Virus record (IMG/VR): IMGVR_UViG_3300017956_000007
Coordinates: 1-64,000 of that record
DNA from: a virus
Reading direction: 5' to 3' (one strand)
DNA: 64,000 nt
Below, piece after piece: positions 56,186-64,000 of the stretch. Positions within the stretch are counted from its first letter, which is position 1. Every line of letters begins with the position of its first letter. The translations under genes were made by a program, and so were the position numbers. Below the pieces are notes generated by a model, which did no database searches, was not told the origin of the DNA, and saw only the letters and a program-made list of their open reading frames with translations.

Positions 56186-57484
56186 ATGCCGAGACCTTTA
56201 GTATATAAAGAAAATACTAGTGGAACTGAATTTGGTCTATATGAACTTACCGATAGCCAATTAGAACTACTATCATATCTAGTTAGAGCTAGATATGCGG
56301 AAAAATTAGCAGATATCAGTAGTACAACCAGTGGAATAAGAGGACAAATCTATCTCAAAACATTTTCAAATTCGGCCCCTAGACGAGGAACAACATCGGA
56401 CTATTTTTCGGGGAGTTTTAGAGACTCTAGAAGAGATTATGCTTTATCAGGAAATTTGTCTGCCTCTGACGATAGACTTGGGTCTGATTTATTTAGTGGA
56501 CCATCGTCAGCAGCACAACTAACTGTAGAAGATGTGCCTGGTGCAACATTAACCGATAATAAACTGATTTCTAATTTTGGTCCTGCACCCTCTGCTGTAC
56601 CAAGTTATACTACTGGAGGATACACATTTACACCAAGAAGTTATGACAGTTATATGTTATATCAAAGAAGCGCACAAGAATTAACGCCTTCTGATGCAGA
56701 TACAAATGAAAATGGGTTTTTAATTTATACATCAAGAAGTCTTAAACCTGCAGGGAAAGATAGATCTGTCATAACAGAATTACTCTCAGATTGTTACACC
56801 CAAATGAAAACGGGAGATGGAGTTGGAACATATTATGTTGATAAGAGTACAGCAACAAAACCTGGGGGACAAACAAATGGAACCTTCGTAAACATGGGAA
56901 CATTTTTTATCGATACAAGATCACAAGTCAGTAGTGTAACAACAACTTCCATGACTATTGATGCGGATGGATACCCTAGAGGTAAAAACTATGGTTCTGT
57001 TGTAGAACAGCACAATTTACCTAATATGTCATATGCTTGGGGTGTTGTTGTTACATATAATTATTGGGTAAAAACAGAAGATACTGCTTTTGATGTTTCG
57101 GGGGGAACAAAACAATTTAGTAATTTAATGTTTTTAAAAAATGATGGTCATAAATTATTAAGAAAAGATAGAACTTCAACTTCTGCCCCAACAAGTACTT
57201 CTGATTTGAAGACTAAATATGGAGTATTTATGGATATGATAGATAAAGTAATAATTCCTCAATTTGCTAACGGATCTGATTTACCAACTTATTACAAAAC
57301 AAATAATAATCCTCCATCCCCTGCTTCGAAAATAAGAGGAACTATAGAAGATACATATTATGCAGGAACAAATACTTATTTGTACAGATCAACTTCAGGA
57401 TTAACATATAAGAGACTTGATATTCCAAAAATAGACAACAACAATGTCTTTACAACAACTATGTATTGGTATATTAATAATTAA
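56186..57484 (+). CDS. virion structural protein, first copy of a duplicated module
   Basis: 432 residues from the ATG at 56186, which has AAGGA 5 bases upstream; a TTG lies directly before it. The N-terminal helix LTDSQLELLSYLVRARYAEKL and the later DGVGTYYVD, GTFVNMGTFFIDTR and YNYWVKTED strands are typical of marine T4-like virion proteins. The next structural gene (58291-59322) has the matching pieces MSDAELDILSYVVRKKYAQLL, DGVGSYHFG and GTYVNMGMIYQDTT, so the two are paralogues. The C-terminus ends in IEDTYYAGTNTYLYRSTSG and a YWYINN strand. It may be a neck- or tail-attached protein. Confidence 0.75.
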   Translation: MPRPLVYKENTSGTEFGLYELTDSQLELLSYLVRARYAEKLADISSTTSGIRGQIYLKTFSNSAPRRGTTSDYFSGSFRDSRRDYALSGNLSASDDRLGSDLFSGPSSAAQLTVEDVPGATLTDNKLISNFGPAPSAVPSYTTGGYTFTPRSYDSYMLYQRSAQELTPSDADTNENGFLIYTSRSLKPAGKDRSVITELLSDCYTQMKTGDGVGTYYVDKSTATKPGGQTNGTFVNMGTFFIDTRSQVSSVTTTSMTIDADGYPRGKNYGSVVEQHNLPNMSYAWGVVVTYNYWVKTEDTAFDVSGGTKQFSNLMFLKNDGHKLLRKDRTSTSAPTSTSDLKTKYGVFMDMIDKVIIPQFANGSDLPTYYKTNNNPPSPASKIRGTIEDTYYAGTNTYLYRSTSGLTYKRLDIPKIDNNNVFTTTMYWYINN

Positions 57485-57502
57485 ATTATTTAAGGTAAAA
57501 TA

Positions 57503-58288
57503 ATGGAAAACACTGATAATGTTGTAATATCAACAATTGAAACTTCAAACGATGAAATTATTGCAAATAATGAATCCGTAAATGTGTATATTCAAGAGAG
57601 TGATAGTGCTAGTGATAGTACGATAGAAAATCCTGAATATTTCTCAAATGAAACTGATGAATCCTCCATAACTGATATTTCATCAGAAACAGAATTAGAA
57701 AGTGATGAATCGGTAAATGAATTAGATGAGGAAATTGAAGAGGAAGAAATAGAATTATTTACAATAAATGGCGTTACGTTAACTAACAAAATGCATGATC
57801 CTTGTCCAGAATTTAGACCGATATATGCACATTTTAATGATGAAAAAAATACGGTGGTTAGAATATTTTTCATTAGTCTAGATGAAAATGAAAAAGGAGA
57901 AACATATTGGTCAAAGTTGCAAAATGGTTTATTTTCTTATCAAAAACCCATACCCGAAATACAGAAACTTTCAATATTTTTCAGTGAACAAGACTTAATT
58001 GACAATCACAATAAACTAATATATGATGATTTAGAATTTCAAAGAGAAGTTTTTAATTACATGGAATGGAAAGCTACAGGATTATCAGGATCCGAAGAAA
58101 AAATTACTTTAAATAACATTAAACAATTAAGTTCAGAAGCACTTTTTAAAATAAAATTAGAATTATTTGAAGAAGCCGTCATTCAAGAATGCGAAAGTGT
58201 TGAATTAAGAGCCAATTTGAGAAAATCAAATAATTTAATAGAATTGTTTTATCATTATCAAACTATTTTAAATCAAAGTAAAGAATAA
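57503..58288 (+). CDS. acidic partner protein, first copy
   Basis: 261 residues. Residues 1-95 are a low-complexity acidic stretch of Glu, Asp and Ser (ELDEEIEEEEIELF). The C-terminal 80 residues (FNYMEWKATGLSG, LSSEALFKIKLELFE, ELRANLRKSNNLIELFYHYQ) match the C-terminus of the second acidic protein (59334-59864). The acidic nature and its place after a structural gene fit an assembly chaperone or a cofactor carried by that protein. It has AAGGT upstream and is 3 bases from the next gene. Confidence 0.7.
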   Translation: MENTDNVVISTIETSNDEIIANNESVNVYIQESDSASDSTIENPEYFSNETDESSITDISSETELESDESVNELDEEIEEEEIELFTINGVTLTNKMHDPCPEFRPIYAHFNDEKNTVVRIFFISLDENEKGETYWSKLQNGLFSYQKPIPEIQKLSIFFSEQDLIDNHNKLIYDDLEFQREVFNYMEWKATGLSGSEEKITLNNIKQLSSEALFKIKLELFEEAVIQECESVELRANLRKSNNLIELFYHYQTILNQSKE

Positions 58289-58290
58289 AA

Positions 58291-59322
58291 ATGGCAACAA
58301 ATAGACCTTTAAGATTTGATGAAACGGTCAAATCATTTAGACAAATGAGTGATGCAGAATTAGATATTTTGAGTTATGTTGTAAGAAAAAAATATGCACA
58401 ATTATTGAGTAGCGGTACCGCTACCATTGGAGGAAAAATTTCTCCGGGCACATCTGCTTCTAATTATTCCTCATTAGGATCAGTAACAGATACAAAAACC
58501 TTACAATATACTGCTACTAACGCAGACAGTCCAACTGGTGGTGCAGATAACATATTTCCAACAACATTAAATTCATCATATCATCAAGAAACTGAAACGA
58601 TTTATAATTATAGACAATATATACCTTCAATCAATTTATCCTCATCAACACTTAATTCTTACAGTTATCTTGTTTATGATCAAAATACAAAAACTTTTAA
58701 AATTGAAGGTGACATTTCCAATATATTCGACACTATCGTAAGTGATTGTGTGAACAAAATACATGATCCTAACAGTGATGGTGTCGGATCATATCATTTT
58801 GGTTTATCCTCTCCAACGACAGGAACATACGTAAATATGGGAATGATATATCAAGATACGACATATTGGAATAGTACAGTACAATTTAATCATTATATTA
58901 AAACGGCTGCCGATAATGAAAACGATATACTAAACGATGCCAGTGCATATAAATATATATCAAGATACATAGGAATTGTTGATGGCAGTGTTAAAATATC
59001 AGAAATACCAATAAATGATATCACAGAAAATATAGTAGTTGATATACTAGAAAAAATATTGGAAAAAAGATTTCCAAAATACACATTAACAAGAGTAGGA
59101 AGCACAGATTCAACAACAACTGCTACCACAACAATGGCAGGCTACACCTCAAATAATTTTGGTTTTTTACATGAAAGATTTGTATTTTCTTCATATACCG
59201 TAGTATCCACTTCTGGTGTATCAGGAGGAACTTACACAGCAAACTATCAACCAGATAACAATAGTTATAGATATAATGTATGGGCATTGACTGCCAATGG
59301 TTATAATACAACTGATTTATAA
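58291..59322 (+). CDS. virion structural protein, second copy of the duplicated module
   Basis: 343-residue paralogue of the 56186 gene, sharing the N-terminal helix, the DGVGSYHFG motif and GTYVNMG followed by a D-T-x-Y strand. Between them the sequences differ in length and content: this copy lacks the first copy's residues 60-130 and has its own ISRYIGIVDGSVKISEIP region and a C-terminal Ser/Thr/Gly-rich part. Divergence is old. Start ATG with AAAGAAT upstream. Confidence 0.75.
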   Translation: MATNRPLRFDETVKSFRQMSDAELDILSYVVRKKYAQLLSSGTATIGGKISPGTSASNYSSLGSVTDTKTLQYTATNADSPTGGADNIFPTTLNSSYHQETETIYNYRQYIPSINLSSSTLNSYSYLVYDQNTKTFKIEGDISNIFDTIVSDCVNKIHDPNSDGVGSYHFGLSSPTTGTYVNMGMIYQDTTYWNSTVQFNHYIKTAADNENDILNDASAYKYISRYIGIVDGSVKISEIPINDITENIVVDILEKILEKRFPKYTLTRVGSTDSTTTATTTMAGYTSNNFGFLHERFVFSSYTVVSTSGVSGGTYTANYQPDNNSYRYNVWALTANGYNTTDL

Positions 59323-59333
59323 AAAGGAACATT

Positions 59334-59864
59334 ATGTTAATTGATGTCGATAATATTGAAATATTAAATGCTACATTTCCTAATTTGACCTCTAGAAATT
59401 TAATAATGGTTGATTATTCCGACATAAATGGCGAAAGAAAAAGTATGGTCATAGGTTCTGATGATGATTCGGATTTTGGTTTAAAAGTTTTTGATAAATT
59501 TAATCTATCTACGATTGAAAACAATACAAAATTACTACACGAAGAAAACAAAAAGCAGGCTAAAAATTTTTTACAATTTTTAGAATGGAAAGAAAGTGGA
59601 TTAATTAAAACTATAGATGATGATGAAGAAAAAATAATTGAAGAAAAAATTTCAGAAATACAGCCTCAGGAAATAACTTTAGATTTTTTAGAGAATTTGG
59701 ACAATGAAAATTTATTCAAATTAAAGTTGAGTATTTTTGACATCGAAGAATTTCAAGATATTGATGATAGAGAATTGAGATCACAAGTTAGAAAATCAAA
59801 AAATTTACCAGAATTAATGCATTATTATCACATCTTTAAAATTAATCAAAATTCAAATAATTAG
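59334..59864 (+). CDS. acidic partner protein, second copy
   Basis: 176 residues, acidic, paralogous to the 57503 gene over the C-terminal half: FLEWKESGLIKT, then LENLDNENLFKLKLSIFDIE, ELRSQVRKSKNLPELMHYYH. It lacks the long acidic N-terminus of the first copy, and begins MLIDVDNIEILNATFPNL. AAGGAAC lies 4-5 bases before the ATG. Its end overlaps the convergent glycosyltransferase by 23 bases. Confidence 0.7.
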   Translation: MLIDVDNIEILNATFPNLTSRNLIMVDYSDINGERKSMVIGSDDDSDFGLKVFDKFNLSTIENNTKLLHEENKKQAKNFLQFLEWKESGLIKTIDDDEEKIIEEKISEIQPQEITLDFLENLDNENLFKLKLSIFDIEEFQDIDDRELRSQVRKSKNLPELMHYYHIFKINQNSNN

Positions 59865-60540
59865 GGTCAAATTTATTAATAATGGTTGAATCAAATTTTG
59901 CGTTCATAAAATGAACTATTTTTATATCATCATTAAAACATCCATCTAAATACAACCAACCGGATGGATGTTTCGTATTTAAGTAATAATACATCATTCT
60001 ATCGTAAGAATCGTTTTTTAATTCAAATTTCATATCATATCTCACAAACCAACTATCTGGTAAAAATTTTAATTTTAATTTTTTTCTAGCAAATGTTTCA
60101 ACAAAAAATTGTTCACCATTAACATCCCCAGTTGTTATTTTATTTTCTAAAAAATATTTCATCCAAAAATCAGGTTTTTTCATAAATTCATCATAAATAT
60201 ATTTACAATCTTTTGGATAATATTTTTGAAAACCTCCATTTAAATTATACTGACCAACATCTGTATCTTTCCACCAAGAATTGGCGGTTAAAAATTCTCC
60301 TCTTTCAATGGGATATAAAATAGCATCCATATAATTGTTTATAAAAAGCATATCAATATCAATAACTAATACCGGGTCATCAATATTTAAATTCATTATT
60401 TTCAACTTATTCCATTGTAATTTTAACCCATCGGATTCTTCCCTGATCCAATTTACATTTGGTATTTTAGAATTAATATAATTTTCAACATCCTGACCGT
60501 ATTTTGAACCAATCCTTATTGCAAATATTTTAGGAATCAC
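59842..60540 (-). CDS. GT-A-type glycosyltransferase (GTG start)
   Basis: 232-residue glycosyltransferase-like protein with VLVIDIDMLFINNY, in which the DID at residues 61-63 is the metal/nucleotide-sugar motif. Other pieces are IFAIRIGSKYGQDVENYI at the N-terminus and GEQFFVETFARKKL and KIVHFMNAK near the C-terminus, the last like the final His of GT8-type enzymes. Starts with GTG at 60540 inside the end of the oxygenase gene (11-base overlap), with an AGGATGGG ribosome site. Last gene of the right-hand modification operon. Confidence 0.78.
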   Translation of the reverse strand: MIPKIFAIRIGSKYGQDVENYINSKIPNVNWIREESDGLKLQWNKLKIMNLNIDDPVLVIDIDMLFINNYMDAILYPIERGEFLTANSWWKDTDVGQYNLNGGFQKYYPKDCKYIYDEFMKKPDFWMKYFLENKITTGDVNGEQFFVETFARKKLKLKFLPDSWFVRYDMKFELKNDSYDRMMYYYLNTKHPSGWLYLDGCFNDDIKIVHFMNAKFDSTIINKFDPNYLNFD

Positions 60541-60979
60541 AAACCCATCCTACCAATGAATATCTAATACCAGATTTTAAAACATTAACTCTATGATCAA
60601 GTTTAGAATTAAAACTGACACAATCTCCTTTTAATAATTTTATAATACCAACGTTTTTTATCTCAAATTCACCTCCTGCAAATTCATCATTTAATAGAAC
60701 CGTAAAACTCTCAATTCTATTAAAATTTCCATCAGTTTTAAAATCAGAATGCCAATTGTAAAATTGATTTTTAGTATATTGTGTAAATTGAAACAACATT
60801 TTTTTACGATTGAATTTTTTCTCTAATTCTAAATCATTTTTCCATATATAAACTCTAGAAATTCTAGTTGAAAAATCGAAAGAATTTTTTCCAACAGCAG
60901 CAGGAACTACTTTTTTTCGATACGTTAGAATCATATCAAAACATTCTTCATCAGTAAAAAAATTTTTAATAATTTTCAT
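60530..60979 (-). CDS. 2-oxoglutarate/Fe(II) oxygenase
   Basis: 149-residue dioxygenase of the prolyl 4-hydroxylase type. The iron ligands are visible: His77 and Asp79 in YNWHSD, His129 in LDHRV, and Arg139 in GIRYSLVGW as the 2-oxoglutarate anchor. Supporting strands are FTVLLNDEFAGGEFEI and LLKGDCVSFNS. The protein is minimal and has no extra domain. It is set between two glycosyltransferase genes and overlaps both, so hydroxylation of a glycan, lipid or protein acceptor as part of the same pathway is likely. Confidence 0.9.
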   Translation of the reverse strand: MKIIKNFFTDEECFDMILTYRKKVVPAAVGKNSFDFSTRISRVYIWKNDLELEKKFNRKKMLFQFTQYTKNQFYNWHSDFKTDGNFNRIESFTVLLNDEFAGGEFEIKNVGIIKLLKGDCVSFNSKLDHRVNVLKSGIRYSLVGWVCDS

Positions 60980-61529
60980 TTAAAATATATTCCTTTACCC
61001 ATTCACATTCTCTCATATGTTCATATGATTGGTTGAAAAGACATACTGAATAATCTTTTTCATTTCTATCAAACATCCAAGACCAGCAAACTTTATCATA
61101 AGTTTCGTATTTTATTTCTTTATAAATATACTCATCAATACCTTTCCAATATTTGACTCTGCTATAATCTTCATCTTCATAAAATTTATTATAAATATAT
61201 GATTGATCACCATACCATGACATAATTGAAGAATTTAAAGGAGTGTGAGCTGGTTCACGCCACCATGCATATAATAGTGTAAAATTATTTCTAACTAAAT
61301 GTGAAATATCACCTTTAATAACAACATCTAAATCAAAATACAAATATTGTTCTTGATTTTTAAACTCATTGAACAACTGTAACTTATCATATACCGATCC
61401 TTCACCATCAACGATACCTCTTACATCTATTAAATCACAGTTGACACAGTGATTATACAACATATATTTAAGATTGTCAATCCACCAAGAAGAATATTTT
61501 GTGCCTGTACACACATAAAGAATTACCAC
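60966..61529 (-). CDS. GT-A-type glycosyltransferase (GTG start)
   Basis: 187 residues, starting with GTG at 61529 and overlapping the previous gene by 7 bases. The DLD motif at residues 66-68 is in QYLYFDLDVVIKGDISHL, followed by AWWREPAHTPLNSSIMSW and the C-terminal VCLFNQSYEH. The pieces DLD, PLNSS-x2-W and CLFN are shared with the 251-residue protein at 62738-63493, so these are paralogues. Proteins of this type are common in marine phage genomes and have no known acceptor. Confidence 0.78.
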   Translation of the reverse strand: MVILYVCTGTKYSSWWIDNLKYMLYNHCVNCDLIDVRGIVDGEGSVYDKLQLFNEFKNQEQYLYFDLDVVIKGDISHLVRNNFTLLYAWWREPAHTPLNSSIMSWYGDQSYIYNKFYEDEDYSRVKYWKGIDEYIYKEIKYETYDKVCWSWMFDRNEKDYSVCLFNQSYEHMRECEWVKEYILNENY

Positions 61530-62152
61530 TGACCTATCACCATAAATCTAGTGTAATTGTCCATTTTTTTACTACCAGAATAAAAAACTTTTTTGATATT
61601 ATTTTTTTCAATCAATTCTTCGGCAGAATTTACGCAATTTACATGTTCTACTAAATCATAATAATCATTAGATTGTAGGACTAATATTGGGGGTTCTGGA
61701 TAATCTTTGTAGTAAGGCTTCATTCTTACAACATCTTCCATATGTTCAGATGATGTATTAACAATCAAATGTCTTCTCCTCAATTCTTTTCTCTCAAAAT
61801 AATCATCGAAGACTTTTACTTTAAAATTTAGATTAAAATAATTAGTGTATTGCACTAAAATTTTTTTATTAATTTCATCCAATTCATAAAAATCCAAGCT
61901 TTCTATGTCAATTACATAATCTAACATTTCAATTAAAGGAAAACCAAACCAACCGCCAATAATTTCAACATGAACGGGATATAAAAAATCATATGAAATA
62001 TTTAATTTTTCTATCAGCCATGTTTTAGATTCAAATTGACCATCAGATAATGAATCTTCTAATTTATCAAAATAATTCGGATAATTATTTAAAACAAAAT
62101 TCTTCACTTTAAAATATGGAGAATTTACGTAGTTATTAATCTTTAAGTTCAT
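61523..62152 (-). CDS. SAM methyltransferase-like protein
   Basis: 209 residues with a Rossmann-like pattern: VHVEIIGGWFGFPLIEML as the glycine-containing first strand, IESLDFYELDEINKKILV with the acidic end of strand 2, and HLIVNTSSEHMEDVV as a later strand. The end is VNCVNSAEELIEKNNIKKVF and YTRFMVIGQW. I recall this form, including NTSxEHM, from marine phages annotated as class I methyltransferases. Gene order and overlaps place it in the same operon as glycosyltransferases and the oxygenase. Confidence 0.65.
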   Translation of the reverse strand: MNLKINNYVNSPYFKVKNFVLNNYPNYFDKLEDSLSDGQFESKTWLIEKLNISYDFLYPVHVEIIGGWFGFPLIEMLDYVIDIESLDFYELDEINKKILVQYTNYFNLNFKVKVFDDYFERKELRRRHLIVNTSSEHMEDVVRMKPYYKDYPEPPILVLQSNDYYDLVEHVNCVNSAEELIEKNNIKKVFYSGSKKMDNYTRFMVIGQW

Positions 62153-62751
62153 AGATTATCTCCGCAAACCATATAATAATTTAATACCTTCTGATCGTAT
62201 TCACGAATCATTTGCCAATTCGTTTCGTAATAAACGTTTTTTATTTTATTTTGCCTAATCAATTGTTTTGTAGAATTTATAGGATTGCAAATATGTAAAC
62301 CATCATCGTTATTACCAACCAATATAAATTTTCCTTTATATACTCTACCTATAGGATAAGTATATTCACAGTACTTTTGTAAAAAATTTCCTGTTAAATT
62401 TAATTCGTCAAAAATAACATCGCAATGAAAACTGTTTTTAGTTAATATTTCATTCGACTCATGAACAGCATAATCAAAATCAAAAAAATTAAATTTTTGC
62501 ATATCAAATTTTAATTTTTTTATATAATTCAAATCTATGTCACAAAACCAACTACACATTACATTAAAATTATCTTCAAGTAAATCAAAATTAGAGAAAA
62601 TATAATCGTATATTTTTAGATTTAAATTCAAATGTGTTTTTCTATTATATCTAATTCGAATATAATCATAATTTTTGTCCAATCTCATAGGAAAAGGAAC
62701 TCCAAATGATTCATATTTATCACGCAATTTAGTATATTCATGCTTTTTCAT
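62149..62751 (-). CDS. diverged paralogue of the methyltransferase-like protein
   Basis: 200 residues. The C-terminus (CNPINSTKQLIRQNKIKNVY, then LNYYMVCGD) matches the last 45 residues of the neighbouring 209-residue protein (VNCVNSAEELIEKNNIKKVF, RFMVIG). The middle shows FFDFDYAVHESNEIL, in which the acidic D matches the strand-2 end. The NTSSEHM motif of the neighbour is not present; the same place reads YCEYTYPIGRV. So it is probably a copy that has lost or altered its activity. It shares four bases with its downstream neighbour. Confidence 0.6.
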   Translation of the reverse strand: MKKHEYTKLRDKYESFGVPFPMRLDKNYDYIRIRYNRKTHLNLNLKIYDYIFSNFDLLEDNFNVMCSWFCDIDLNYIKKLKFDMQKFNFFDFDYAVHESNEILTKNSFHCDVIFDELNLTGNFLQKYCEYTYPIGRVYKGKFILVGNNDDGLHICNPINSTKQLIRQNKIKNVYYETNWQMIREYDQKVLNYYMVCGDNL

Positions 62752-63493
62752 ATTTCATCCATAAATCTTTTGCCCACCCTGTTGCTTCATGTAATTCTAT
62801 TTGTGTTTCGTTTTTTCTAGCCCATGCTTTATGAGATGTGTTGAATAGGCATATTTTATATTTCTCACGGTATTCTTTTGGTGATAAATCATCAGGAAAT
62901 CTAGCTCCAATATTATAATTGTAAATAATACCTTTATCCCAAAGATTTATTAAATTTTTTCTGTAGAACTGATAAAAAACAAATTTATCCAAAGACGGAT
63001 ACATAAAAAACGCTTTTTCTTCATGTTTGACTAAAAATTCATATAAATTGTACCCAACATCATCTTGCCACGCCACAAATGAAGAATTTAAAGGTGTAGT
63101 CATAAAGGAATAATTTTTAATATGAGACATTGGATCTCTCCAATAATTCATAATAAATCTAGGCTTATCATGTTCCATATCAATTAAATTTGTGATATCA
63201 CTTTGAATTAAAATATCCAAATCAAACCATGCTTTTTTGCCAGCAACATTTTTAAAATCATAAAAAAAACACATTTTTTCAGAAGTAAAAATTCTTTTTC
63301 TGGTATGTCTTAAAAATCTTGTAGGTAAAGGTAAAATTTTAATATCAGGGTCTAAAAATTCTGAATTATCAGTTAAACAATGAAAATTAAAATTTTTTTT
63401 ATAATTTATTTTTAAAGAATTAAATAATCTATTAACATATTCTGGACCATATTTTAAGCCCCATTTTAAACAATAAAAATTAGTCATTTCCAT
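62738..63493 (-). CDS. GT-A-type glycosyltransferase
   Basis: 251 residues. DLD at 91-93 in KAWFDLDILIQSDITNL, then NYWRDPMSHI, TTPLNSSFVAWQDD, and the C-terminal YKICLFNTSHKAWAR. N-terminus NFYCLKWGLKYGPEYVNRLF is usual for this marine-phage type. Paralogous to the 187-residue protein at 60966-61529. The ATG at 63493 overlaps the upstream stop by 10 bases; a second ATG at 63487 would overlap by four (ATGA) and is equally likely. Confidence 0.8.
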   Translation of the reverse strand: MEMTNFYCLKWGLKYGPEYVNRLFNSLKINYKKNFNFHCLTDNSEFLDPDIKILPLPTRFLRHTRKRIFTSEKMCFFYDFKNVAGKKAWFDLDILIQSDITNLIDMEHDKPRFIMNYWRDPMSHIKNYSFMTTPLNSSFVAWQDDVGYNLYEFLVKHEEKAFFMYPSLDKFVFYQFYRKNLINLWDKGIIYNYNIGARFPDDLSPKEYREKYKICLFNTSHKAWARKNETQIELHEATGWAKDLWMKYEKA

Positions 63494-64000
63494 TGATCTC
63501 CATAAGCATCAAACCCATTTCCACATTTTTGTGCGCATATTTCTGCTTTCCCTTCTTTACAAGAAGATAAACTCCATGATTTTTCAATTTTTTTAAAAAA
63601 ATCTCCGTCAATTATTTTTCTCAACGGAACATTTTTCGCATTAATTTTTTCCAAATCTTCAATAAAATTCCATATTTGATCTTCGCCTATTTTCTGATAT
63701 GTTTTATACAATCTACCCGCAGTCCAACAACAAGGAAAAATTAAACCTTCAGCGGATATATAAATTTCTTTATTTAAAATTGATTTACAAGATATTACAG
63801 TATTGTCTAAATAATTTTGAAAACTGCCAAATTTTGTTATCAGATCATCATAAGTATTAACACTTTTATTTTGATAATTTTGATTCGATGGAGGTTTAAT
63901 ATAATTTCCTTTATTCGTTTCTTTTTCTGATATTTTATTTTTTGTTTGTACCCATCTACCACTTTTTTTCTTTATAAACTGAAGACCAAATAGTTTAGCC
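63484..64000 (-). CDS. radical SAM protein, C-terminal SPASM part (5' end outside window)
   Basis: The frame is open from the right edge to the stop at 63484, giving 171 C-terminal residues. The apparent start at 63711 is an internal TTG. The visible part holds the SPASM-type signature: CKSILNKEIYISAEGLIFPCC (here split as CKSILNKEI and YISAEGLIFPCC), and a later CKEGKAEICAQKCG. SPASM domains bind auxiliary Fe-S clusters in radical SAM enzymes that modify peptides or small molecules. The radical SAM CxxxCxxC core must lie beyond the window. It heads the visible part of the right-hand operon. Confidence 0.75.
   Translation of the reverse strand, partial: AKLFGLQFIKKKSGRWVQTKNKISEKETNKGNYIKPPSNQNYQNKSVNTYDDLITKFGSFQNYLDNTVISCKSILNKEIYISAEGLIFPCCWTAGRLYKTYQKIGEDQIWNFIEDLEKINAKNVPLRKIIDGDFFKKIEKSWSLSSCKEGKAEICAQKCGNGFDAYGDQWK

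Noticed and set aside
63484-63711. 75-codon gene starting at a TTG
   Set aside because: The frame stays open upstream to the window edge and encodes SPASM cysteines there, so it is the C-terminus of a longer protein.

Overview
The window is a stretch of an AT-rich genome of a T4-like marine myovirus. It carries most of the T4 morphogenesis core in near T4 order: the gp16, gp15, gp14, gp13 neck and packaging block; the gp8, gp6, gp25, gp53, gp5, gp48 and gp54 baseplate block; gp4, gp26 and gp51. The replication and late-transcription set gp32, gp59, gp33 is also present. Several proteins are of the marine T4-like type (cyanophages and SAR11 phages) rather than the coliphage type: a large DUF4815-type structural protein, a gp32 without zinc-finger cysteines, a phage ClpP next to gp33, and small structural proteins with a GTY/GTF-x-N-M-G signature. 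The low GC suggests an AT-rich marine host such as Pelagibacter, but no sequence here proves the host. No tRNA, rRNA, IS element or CRISPR array was seen.

Layout. 1-2.0 kb (minus): a partial gene running off the left edge, small terminase gp16, a small lipoprotein, tail terminator gp15. 2.05-2.4 kb (plus): one small structural gene. 2.4-40.8 kb (minus): one almost gapless late operon, transcribed right to left, from the tube-cap pair gp54/gp48 through gp53, hub proteins, gp25, gp6, the gp7-slot protein, gp8, giant wedge and fibre proteins, to gp13 and gp14. 40.86-46.34 kb (plus): gp4, two conserved tail genes, gp26, gp51 and the tape measure. 46.34-48.9 kb (minus): gp32, gp59, gp33, a 63-residue orphan and ClpP. 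48.9-56.1 kb (minus): three large sugar-modification genes, two of them three-domain fusions. 56.2-59.9 kb (plus): a duplicated two-gene module, each copy a structural protein followed by an acidic partner. 59.8-64 kb (minus): glycosyltransferases, a 2-oxoglutarate oxygenase, two methyltransferase-like paralogues and the C-terminus of a radical SAM/SPASM protein.

How it fits together. gp33 implies T4-style, clamp-coupled late transcription. TATAAATA- or ACTAAATA-like boxes lie in front of gp15, gp54, the 2051 gene, the 41299 gene and the 53424-56099 gene. The structural operons build neck, baseplate, tube and tape measure. The modification island surrounds two structural genes and could glycosylate virion proteins or alter host surface glycans. 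The least expected features are a tri-domain glycosyltransferase ending in a TibC-like heptosyltransferase with a Cys4 motif, a neck protein gp14 enlarged by a lectin-like and beta-repeat insertion, two plus-strand genes predicted to be leaderless, and the duplicated structural/acidic module.
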